Part shown: positions 56,963 through 64,000 of the stretch, piece by piece
Layout: every line of letters starts with the position of its first letter
Numbering within the stretch: position 1 is the stretch's first letter
Assembly (NCBI RefSeq): GCF_951230165.1
Contig: NZ_CATNVB010000004.1
Span: 1-64,000 of the forward strand
Length of the DNA: 64,000 bases
Source of the DNA: Lentilactobacillus sp. Marseille-Q4993
GTDB lineage: Bacteria > Bacillota > Bacilli > Lactobacillales > Lactobacillaceae
Direction: 5' to 3'
Translations under genes and position numbers: made by a program
Notes under the pieces: generated by a model
What the model was told of the DNA's origin: nothing
The model's input: only the letters and a program-made list of their open reading frames with translations
The model's database searches: none

Positions 56963-58543
56963 ATGAACATGGCTGGAATAATCCTCGCAATCATCGCTAT
57001 CGTTGCTATCGTTGTTGTTGGAACACTTAGTTTTATTATTGGTAAAATTTCTCAACGGAAGATTCATGAACGTGAAGTTGATTCTGCGAAGAATTCTGCA
57101 GCCGGAATCATATCAGAGGCTCGGAAAAAAGCGGAAACTCTTGTGAAGGAAACAAACTTAACTGCACAAGAAGAAACTCACAAGTACCGAAGTGGTGTTG
57201 AAAAAGAACTTAAGCAACGCAGATCGGAAATTCAAAAGCAAGAAGATAGGCTGTTGCAACGTGAAGAAGCACTGGATCGGAAAGATGCCTCGTTTGAAAA
57301 ACGCGAGAGTAGCTTGAATCGGAAGGAACATAAGTTAGACCAAGAGCAAAAAGTGATTCAAAGGCAACAAACGGAAGTAAACTCACTTATTGAAAAAAGA
57401 CAAACTGAAATTGAAAGAGTCGCTGGCTTGAGTCAAGAAGAAGCCAGACAAACGATATTACAAGAAACCAGTGAAAAGTTAGCAGATGAAAGAGCCCGGA
57501 TGGTCAAGGAGAGTTACGAATTGGCTAGGGTCGAAGCTGACAAAAACGCTAAAAACTTAATAATCGAGGCTATTCAACAAAGTTCTGCAGATGTTGTTTC
57601 TGAAACAACTGTTACGGTCGTAAGTCTCCCCAGTGAAGATATGAAGGGGAGAATTATTGGGCGTGAAGGTCGAAATATTAGGACGTTTGAAACATTGACA
57701 GGAGTAGATTTGATTATCGATGATACCCCAGAGGCAGTTGTACTAAGTGGATTCGATCCAATCAGAAGAGAGATTGCCAAGATGGCACTTGAAAAGCTGA
57801 TTAAAGATGGTCGAATTCACCCAGCTCGGATTGAGGAAATGGTTGACAAGAGCCGTAAGGAGCTTGATCAGCAAATTCAAGAAATCGGTGAAGAAACCTT
57901 GTTTGAACTCGGAATTCACTCAATGAGCCCCGAGATGATCAAGGCGGTCGGTCAATTGAATTTCAAGATTATCAACGGTCAGAATCTGTTAAGTCATTCA
58001 ATAGAAGTTGCCAAGTTAGCAGGGGCATTTGCTGCTGAATTAGGTGAGGATGTTACTTTAGCTAAGCGCGCAGGATTATTACACGAGATTGGTAAGGCCG
58101 CAAGTGGTGGAGTTGATGGATCTCACGTCGAAGTAGGAGTTGATCTTGCTAAGAAACACCATGAGAGTCCCGTCGTTATCGATGCAATATCTGCATACCA
58201 TAATGGCCACCAGCCAGAATATATTATTTCAGAACTAGTTTCGGTTTCTGATAAGATTGCAAGTTCAAGACCAGGAGCTCATAGCGAATCGCTTGAAAGC
58301 TTTGTTCACCGTCTTGACAGTCTTGAAAAGATTACTGATAGTTTTAAAGAAGTTCAAAAGAGTTATGCAATTCAAGCGGGTCGAGAGATTCGAGTTATTG
58401 CAAAACCTGATGAAATAACAGATTCACAGGCAATTGTACTTGCCAGAAAGATTAAACAAAAGATTGAAACTGGGATGAAGTACCCTGGCCATATCAAAGT
58501 GACCGTAATTAGGGAAGTCAGATCAGTTGAATATGCTAAGTAA
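56963..58543 (+). CDS. rny: Ribonuclease Y
   Basis: RNase Y is the membrane-anchored endoribonuclease that starts mRNA decay in Firmicutes. The 526-aa protein has one N-terminal helix, a long coiled coil (about residues 30-200), a KH domain with GRIIGREGRNIRTFE and an HD domain (about 335-430). In the HD motif the sequence is LLHEIGKA: His374-Glu375 where His-Asp is expected (codon GAG at 58085-58087), and the usual charged segment after it reads ASGGVDGSHVEVG. The rest of the HD domain is intact, so activity may remain. Confidence 0.94.
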   Translation: MNMAGIILAIIAIVAIVVVGTLSFIIGKISQRKIHEREVDSAKNSAAGIISEARKKAETLVKETNLTAQEETHKYRSGVEKELKQRRSEIQKQEDRLLQREEALDRKDASFEKRESSLNRKEHKLDQEQKVIQRQQTEVNSLIEKRQTEIERVAGLSQEEARQTILQETSEKLADERARMVKESYELARVEADKNAKNLIIEAIQQSSADVVSETTVTVVSLPSEDMKGRIIGREGRNIRTFETLTGVDLIIDDTPEAVVLSGFDPIRREIAKMALEKLIKDGRIHPARIEEMVDKSRKELDQQIQEIGEETLFELGIHSMSPEMIKAVGQLNFKIINGQNLLSHSIEVAKLAGAFAAELGEDVTLAKRAGLLHEIGKAASGGVDGSHVEVGVDLAKKHHESPVVIDAISAYHNGHQPEYIISELVSVSDKIASSRPGAHSESLESFVHRLDSLEKITDSFKEVQKSYAIQAGREIRVIAKPDEITDSQAIVLARKIKQKIETGMKYPGHIKVTVIREVRSVEYAK

Positions 58544-58568
58544 AAGATCAGGAAGACTGGTCTTTTTT
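58543..58568 (+). terminator. Rho-independent terminator after rny
   Basis: A 9-bp stem with one G-U pair (58543-58551 with 58557-58565) overlaps the rny stop codon and ends in T's. Confidence 0.85.
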
Positions 58569-58623
58569 CTTTTATAAATGTAAAATTGTTAGCAGAAATG
58601 TAGAAAGATCGAGGATCTAATAA

Positions 58624-59415
58624 ATGCGAATTTTATTCATCGGGGATGTTGTTGGTAACGTTGGAGTATCAATGCTGACTGACTACCTTGGGAAATTGAA
58701 ACAAGAGTATAAACCCCAGGTTACGATTGCAAACGGGGAGAATTCCACTCCAATGGGCAGGGGAATCAACCTAGTTGCTTACAAAAAGATAATGAGTGCC
58801 GGGGTTGATGTTGTCACCTTAGGAAATCATGCTTGGAGTAATCGGGATATCAATGATTTTATCGATTCAGAAAAGCGATTGATAAGACCGTTTAATTTCC
58901 CGGGTAAAAACGTTCCCGGTAAGGGATACACGATAATTAACGTAAATGGCGTTAAATTGGCAATCTTGAATTTTCAGGGTCGGGTATTCATGGACAATTT
59001 GGATGATCCATTTTCTCTTTGTGAGCAATTGATTGGTGAGTTAAAGGATGCCGATTGTGTATTCGTTGATTTTCACGCTGAAGCAACCAGTGAAAAACTA
59101 GCGTTTGCAAAATATCTAGATGGGAAGGTTTCAGCGGTCGTTGGGACCCATACCCATGTTCAAACAAATGATGCCAGAATTTTACCAGGTGGAACTGGTT
59201 TTCTAACAGATGCTGGAATGACCGGTCCTGCTGATGGAATGTTGGGAATGCAAGATGACACCGTCATTCAAAGATTCTTGGATCAACGACCAGCTCGGTA
59301 TTCAGTTAAGGAAGATGGTCGTGGAGTAATTAGCGGTTGTGTTATTGATGTTGATGACACAACAGGTCACGCTAAGAAAATTAAACCAGTAAATTTATTT
59401 GATAATGAAGTTTAG
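58624..59415 (+). CDS. ymdB: YmdB family metallophosphoesterase
   Basis: YmdB is a dimetal phosphodiesterase (TIGR00282 type) active on 2',3'- or 3',5'-cyclic nucleotides and tied to RNase Y-dependent regulation in Bacillus. The 263-aa protein has the metal ligands Asp8 (FIGDVVG), Glu39-Asn40 (GENS), Asn68-His69 (LGNHAW) and the later [12 protein letters not shown] and VGTHTHVQT histidines. It follows rny as in Bacillus and is 14 bases before mutS. Confidence 0.93.
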   Translation: MRILFIGDVVGNVGVSMLTDYLGKLKQEYKPQVTIANGENSTPMGRGINLVAYKKIMSAGVDVVTLGNHAWSNRDINDFIDSEKRLIRPFNFPGKNVPGKGYTIINVNGVKLAILNFQGRVFMDNLDDPFSLCEQLIGELKDADCVFVDFHAEATSEKLAFAKYLDGKVSAVVGTHTHVQTNDARILPGGTGFLTDAGMTGPADGMLGMQDDTVIQRFLDQRPARYSVKEDGRGVISGCVIDVDDTTGHAKKIKPVNLFDNEV

Positions 59416-59429
59416 AAGGGGTCTTAGGT

Positions 59430-62024
59430 TTGGCAAAAAGCGAAGTCACTCCGATGATGGAGCAATATCAAAAAATTAAAGATCAATATCCAGACGCGTT
59501 CTTGTTTTATCGGCTTGGCGATTTTTACGAGATGTTTAACGAGGATGCTATTAAGGGTTCACAATTGTTGGAGTTAACTCTAACAAATCGGAATAAAAAT
59601 TCTAAGAATCCAATTCCAATGTGTGGCGTGCCGCATAAGGCGGTTCAAAACTACATTGATATTCTGGTTGATCAAGGGTACAAAGTAGCCATCTGTGAGC
59701 AAATGGAGGACCCTAAACTCGCTAAGGGCATGGTCAAACGAGAAGTTATCCAACTGGTGACGCCAGGGACTCAATTTCAAACCGGTAGCGAGAATGCCAA
59801 GGAAAATAACTACTTAACAGCCCTTGTGTACGATAAAATAAGTGATGATTATGGCTTTGCATACGTTGATCTATCCACAGGAGAACTAAAGACGACCCTT
59901 TTGGATAATGCGGATTTGGTTTTCAATGAAGTGGTATCTTTAGCAAGTAAGGAAACTGTCATTAGTGATGATGTTCCCCATTCAATGAGAGATTCTTTGA
60001 GTAAGTTTGGCATTCTACTATCGAAGCAAGTCATCGATCCAATCAATTCGGCGATGAGCTATTTGACTCAAGGCATTGAGGAGAAGCCACTAACTCAGGT
60101 TCTTCAAATGCTGATATCGTATGTCCAGACCACCCAGAAACGAAGCTTGGATCATTTGAAACGGGCAGTTCGCTACGAACCGTCTGATTTTTTGGAAATG
60201 GACCATAATTCTCAATACAATCTGGAATTAGTCAAAAATATCCGGACTGGCAAAAAGGCTGGCACCCTGTTGTGGTTATTGGATCAAACTAAGACTGCAA
60301 TGGGTGGACGGAAACTAAAGCAGTGGATTGAAAGACCATTAGTAAACAAAAAAATAATTAATAATCGACACGAAATCGTTGATGTATTTGTCAATCATTA
60401 CTTCGAAAGAAATCAACTCCAAGATGAATTGATCAAAGTTTATGACTTGGAGCGGTTGTCTGGCCGGGTCGCGTTTGGAAGCGTCAACGGTCGGGATTTA
60501 ATTCAATTAAAGACCTCGTTACAACAGGTTCCAAAAATTCAGTACATTATTTCTCAAATTGAATCTAAAGATTTAAAGCCGTTGGTGAAGCAACTTGAAC
60601 CTCTGGATGACATTGTTGATTTAATCGAAGCTGCTATTGAAGATGACTCCCCAATTTCTGTCACTGATGGTGGGGTTATCAAAGACGACTACAACGATCA
60701 ACTAGATAAATATCGGGACGCAACTAATAACGCCCAAAAGTGGCTCGCTGAGTTAGAAGCCAAGGAACGGGAATTAACGGGTATCAATAATCTTAAGGTT
60801 GGGTTTAACCATGTTTTCGGGTACTATATTGAGGTTACCAAGGTTAACTTGCCGAAAATACCTGAGGGACGTTACCAACGGAAACAGACACTTGCAAACG
60901 CGGAACGATTCTCAACTCCTGAGCTAAAGGAAAAAGAAGCGATGATTCTAGAAGCTCAAGAACAAAGTAAGAACCTTGAGTACAAGTTGTTTGTTGAAGT
61001 TAGGGAAGAAGTAAAACAGCAAATCAAAAAAATCCAAGCATTAGCTGACGCAATCGCTGAGGTCGACGTCTTACAAAGCTTTGCTGCGGTTGCAGAAGAG
61101 TACCGGTTTGTTAAACCAGTGCTAGTGGATGATCACGCGATAGATATCGTAGATGGTCGCCATCCGGTGGTTGAAAAAGTACTTGGGCATCAGCAATATG
61201 TGCCAAACGATGTAAAATTGAATCAAGACACAAATGTGTTGCTGATTACTGGTCCGAACATGTCAGGTAAAAGTACCTACATGAGACAGTTAGCTCTCTC
61301 AGTTATCATGAATCAGATTGGTTCGTTTGTACCGGCAAAGGAAGCTAAAATGCCGATTTTTGATAAGATTTTTACTCGAATTGGAGCAGCTGATGATTTG
61401 ATTTCTGGCCAAAGTACATTTATGGTCGAAATGAAAGAAGCAAATGATGCGATCGAAAACGCCACGCCAAACAGCTTGATTCTGTTTGACGAAATTGGGC
61501 GGGGAACCGCGACTTATGATGGGATGTCACTTGCTCAAGCCATTATTGAATACGTGCATAATAATATTGGTGCCAAGACTTTGTTTTCAACCCACTACCA
61601 TGAATTGACGGCCCTTGATCAGACATTGAGTAACCTCCAAAATGTTCATGTTGGGGCAACTGAATCTAATGGGGAGCTAGTTTTCCTTCATAAAATTCAG
61701 CCTGGTCCAGCTGACAAATCATACGGGATTCATGTTGCCAAACTGGCAGGACTTCCTGATAAGTTATTGACTAGGGCAGATAAGATTCTCAACGAACTTC
61801 AGGATAAAACTGCAGAGGATAAGGTTGGCATCTCGAGTATGAATGCTGAGCCCGAGCATAATAATGAAAAAGAGGAACAGATCTCACTGTTCCCTCTCGA
61901 AACGGTTGATGAGCATCAATCAGAAGTGATTTCTCAGTTGAAGCGACTTGATCTAATGTCGAAAACACCAATGGAAATAATGAACCAAGTGTATAAATGG
62001 CAACAGAAAATCAAAAAGAACTAG
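59430..62024 (+). CDS. mutS: DNA mismatch repair protein MutS
   Basis: MutS binds mismatches and recruits MutL. The 864-aa protein has the mismatch-reading Phe and Glu in [10 protein letters not shown], the connector, lever and clamp domains, and the ATPase with [16 protein letters not shown] and [14 protein letters not shown]. The C-terminal end has a beta-clamp-like motif (QISLFPL). The start is TTG 59430 eight bases after AAGGGG. Confidence 0.97.
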   Translation: MAKSEVTPMMEQYQKIKDQYPDAFLFYRLGDFYEMFNEDAIKGSQLLELTLTNRNKNSKNPIPMCGVPHKAVQNYIDILVDQGYKVAICEQMEDPKLAKGMVKREVIQLVTPGTQFQTGSENAKENNYLTALVYDKISDDYGFAYVDLSTGELKTTLLDNADLVFNEVVSLASKETVISDDVPHSMRDSLSKFGILLSKQVIDPINSAMSYLTQGIEEKPLTQVLQMLISYVQTTQKRSLDHLKRAVRYEPSDFLEMDHNSQYNLELVKNIRTGKKAGTLLWLLDQTKTAMGGRKLKQWIERPLVNKKIINNRHEIVDVFVNHYFERNQLQDELIKVYDLERLSGRVAFGSVNGRDLIQLKTSLQQVPKIQYIISQIESKDLKPLVKQLEPLDDIVDLIEAAIEDDSPISVTDGGVIKDDYNDQLDKYRDATNNAQKWLAELEAKERELTGINNLKVGFNHVFGYYIEVTKVNLPKIPEGRYQRKQTLANAERFSTPELKEKEAMILEAQEQSKNLEYKLFVEVREEVKQQIKKIQALADAIAEVDVLQSFAAVAEEYRFVKPVLVDDHAIDIVDGRHPVVEKVLGHQQYVPNDVKLNQDTNVLLITGPNMSGKSTYMRQLALSVIMNQIGSFVPAKEAKMPIFDKIFTRIGAADDLISGQSTFMVEMKEANDAIENATPNSLILFDEIGRGTATYDGMSLAQAIIEYVHNNIGAKTLFSTHYHELTALDQTLSNLQNVHVGATESNGELVFLHKIQPGPADKSYGIHVAKLAGLPDKLLTRADKILNELQDKTAEDKVGISSMNAEPEHNNEKEEQISLFPLETVDEHQSEVISQLKRLDLMSKTPMEIMNQVYKWQQKIKKN

Positions 62025-62033
62025 GTGGTTAAT

Positions 62034-63965
62034 TTGACTCAAATCAATGAATTGCCAACTATTTTGGCAAACCAAATTGCTGCCGGAGAGGTTGTTGAAC
62101 GACCAGCTTCGGTAGTTAAGGAATTAGTTGAAAACTCAATTGATGCAAACAGCACCGAAGTCAACGTATCGGTTACGGATGCTGGTTTAAAGAACATTAC
62201 TGTCATTGATGATGGCGACGGGATTGACGCGAGCCAAATTGAAAAGGCGTTTCTTCGTCATGCAACCAGCAAGATATCTGAGCAGCGGGATTTGTTCAGA
62301 GTTCGTAGTTTGGGATTTAGGGGTGAAGCTTTACCCTCGATTGCTTCAGTTGCCAAGGTGGAACTAAAAACATCGACTGGTGTAACTGGAGTTCAGGTTA
62401 ACTACGAAGGTGGTAAATTGATGGGCAAAAAAGCGGCCGAACTCCGAAAGGGGACGACTGTTTCGGTAAGTTCGCTGTTTTTTAACACCCCAGCTCGTTT
62501 GAAATATATGAGTTCCCAGAATACCGAATTAGCCAAAATATCAGACGTTATCAATCGGCTATCATTAGCTCATCCTGAGGTTGCGTTTTCTTTTAGCAGC
62601 AATGGACGGGAACTACTTCGTACGTCTGGTCGTGCTGATGAAATGCAGGTGCTAGGAGCGATTTATGGTATCAAAACTCTCAGTAAAATGGTGAGAGTGG
62701 GGGCTGAACGAGACGATGTTAAAGTCACTGGGTTCGTGAGCCTACCCGAATTGACTCGGGCATCGAGAAACTATATTTCATTGATTTTAAACGGTCGGTT
62801 TATTAAGAATTACGGATTAACCAAAGCGGTTATCAGCGGATATGGTTCAAAATTGATGATTGGTCGATTTCCAATCGCGGTAATTTCAATAACCGTTGAT
62901 CCTGCCCTTGTTGATGTTAACGTCCATCCAACCAAGCAGGAAGTTAGAATTAGTAATGAACGGGAAATCAGCAATCTAATTTACGAAGCAATCTCAAGTG
63001 AACTTCAGGATAAACAATTAATTCCCGACGTTCGTGAGCAGTTAGATGACAAAGTTACTGAAATTAATCAGCAGACTGCTATGAATGTCGTCACTGAGAA
63101 TAGAGCAGATTTCAGCCGTCCTGCTACCTCTGATTCAACGACAGACCCAGCTATCCCAGATGAAACTGCACCGGATATTGAGCCGGTGGTCATTAAGACT
63201 AGGGATGATTTAAACGACCCTAGGTTGTCTGAATTTGAAAATCGAGTTGAAGAAGCTGGTCAGGAGGCCTCGTTGGCTACCGTTGATCAGCAGCCTAAAC
63301 AACAAAAACCAGAAAATCAAGATTTGGAGCTCAGAGAAGCAAATCCTGTTAGTGGTTTTCCAACCCTAACGTACATTGGTCAAATTCACGGTACGTATTT
63401 GGTGGCTGAAACTGAAGAGGGAATGTACCTGGTTGACCAACACGCTGCTCAGGAAAGGGTCAACTATGAACATTATCGTAAGGCAATTGGCGAAGTTTCA
63501 TCAGACCAACAGAAATTATTAGTCCCAATCGTTCTTGATTACTCAACCACTGATTTCTTACTGATTCAGGAAAAGATGCCTCTTTTGAACGAGCTGGGAA
63601 TTTATCTAGAAGACTTCGGTCAAAATAGCTTTGTTGTTCGACAACACCCAATGTGGTTCAAAGAGGGACAGGAAGAGTCTACGTTACGAGAAATGATCGA
63701 CTGGATTATTACTGACCACAAAATTTCAGTTGCGGCGTTTAGAGAAAAGACTGCCATCATGATGAGCTGTAAGCGAGCAATTAAGGCAAATCACCATCTT
63801 GACGAGCAACAAGCAAAGGCGTTACTTGCTAAGCTACCAGAATGTGAGAACCCATACAACTGTCCTCACGGCCGCCCAGTTTTAGTTAAGTTCACCAATA
63901 CGGACATTGAAAAAATGTTCAAACGAATTCAAGATCCACATAACACCAAAGAAGAAATATTCTAA
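62034..63965 (+). CDS. mutL: DNA mismatch repair protein MutL
   Basis: MutL is the matchmaker and, in this type, the nicking endonuclease. I choose TTG 62034 (MTQINELPTILANQIAAGE, 643 aa), five bases after AGGTGG; GTG 62025 lies in that site. The GHKL ATPase shows ELVENSIDA, DDGDGID and GFRGEALPSI. A long acidic, variable linker (about residues 335-440) leads to the C-terminal domain with the endonuclease motif DQHAAQE...E. It follows mutS directly. Confidence 0.96.
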   Translation: MTQINELPTILANQIAAGEVVERPASVVKELVENSIDANSTEVNVSVTDAGLKNITVIDDGDGIDASQIEKAFLRHATSKISEQRDLFRVRSLGFRGEALPSIASVAKVELKTSTGVTGVQVNYEGGKLMGKKAAELRKGTTVSVSSLFFNTPARLKYMSSQNTELAKISDVINRLSLAHPEVAFSFSSNGRELLRTSGRADEMQVLGAIYGIKTLSKMVRVGAERDDVKVTGFVSLPELTRASRNYISLILNGRFIKNYGLTKAVISGYGSKLMIGRFPIAVISITVDPALVDVNVHPTKQEVRISNEREISNLIYEAISSELQDKQLIPDVREQLDDKVTEINQQTAMNVVTENRADFSRPATSDSTTDPAIPDETAPDIEPVVIKTRDDLNDPRLSEFENRVEEAGQEASLATVDQQPKQQKPENQDLELREANPVSGFPTLTYIGQIHGTYLVAETEEGMYLVDQHAAQERVNYEHYRKAIGEVSSDQQKLLVPIVLDYSTTDFLLIQEKMPLLNELGIYLEDFGQNSFVVRQHPMWFKEGQEESTLREMIDWIITDHKISVAAFREKTAIMMSCKRAIKANHHLDEQQAKALLAKLPECENPYNCPHGRPVLVKFTNTDIEKMFKRIQDPHNTKEEIF

Positions 63966-63995
63966 GTAAAAATTTAGTAGTTAAGAGGTCAGTTT

Positions 63996-64000
63996 ATGTA
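63996..64000 (+). CDS. Start of the next gene, possibly ruvA (truncated by the window)
   Basis: AAGAGGT (63983-63989) is followed by ATG 63996 and the bases TA, giving Met-Tyr. RuvA of Lactobacillaceae commonly follows mutL and starts with Met-Tyr, but two codons cannot prove it. Confidence 0.35.

Overview
The window is a compact, low-to-moderate GC stretch of chromosome from a Firmicute, almost certainly a member of the Lactobacillaceae. The evidence is the gene order (tdk-prfA-prmC-sua5-glyA-upp-atpBEFHAGDC; ywzB-murA-mbl-yidD-rodA; ezrA-nifS-thiI-tpx-valS-folC; mreBCD-minCD; rodZ-pgsA-cinA-recA-rny-ymdB-mutSL), AGGAGG-type ribosome binding sites, frequent TTG/GTG starts, TGn extended -10 promoters and T-box leaders. 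A D-Ala ligase with Phe at the specificity position points to a vancomycin-resistant lactobacillus rather than the L. delbrueckii group; genus cannot be settled from the sequence. I see no prophage, insertion sequence, CRISPR array, tRNA or rRNA gene.

Layout. 0.2-2.2 kb (minus): gatD-murT for lipid II amidation. 2.4-8.0 kb: tdk, prfA-prmC, the tRNA t6A enzyme Sua5, glyA, upp. 8.2-14.8 kb: the complete eight-gene F1Fo ATP synthase operon. 14.9-21.6 kb: an ABC exporter, then murA, mbl, yidD, a DUF2969 gene, rodA and an orphan GcvH-like lipoyl protein. 21.6-24.6 kb: Met T-box and metNIQ. 24.6-28.8 kb: SPFH protein, ddl, a membrane-anchored glycerophosphodiesterase, tag. 28.9-29.9 kb: an XRE/TPR regulator broken by two in-frame TGA codons. 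29.9-33.4 kb (minus): usp, a small membrane protein, rarA, rpsD with a structured leader, msrC. 33.5-43.8 kb: ezrA, a YcaC-like hydrolase, an unknown acidic protein, cysteine desulfurase-thiI, tpx, a Val T-box with valS, and folC. 43.9-47.9 kb: mreBCD-minCD. 47.9-50.6 kb: a probable His T-box with duplicated antiterminator/terminator modules in front of an amino-acid ABC transporter. 50.7-64 kb: an M16 peptidase pair, rodZ, pgsA, a CinA C-terminal-domain protein, recA, rny, ymdB, mutS, mutL and the first codons of a next gene, probably ruvA.

The genes are mostly housekeeping and cluster around envelope growth and division (MurA, Mbl, MreBCD, RodA, RodZ, EzrA, MinCD, Ddl, MurT/GatD), translation (RF1, PrmC, Sua5, ThiI, ValS, S4), energy (ATP synthase), amino-acid supply under tRNA control (three T-boxes) and genome maintenance (RecA, RarA, MutSL, Tag). 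The least ordinary items are the His leader with two antiterminator modules about 105 nt apart, the doubly nonsense-interrupted regulator, the HE-for-HD substitution in RNase Y, an inverted repeat straddling the rny promoter, the S4 leader with a closing stem, the orphan GcvH and the CinA fragment. Nothing here is clearly a new multi-gene system.
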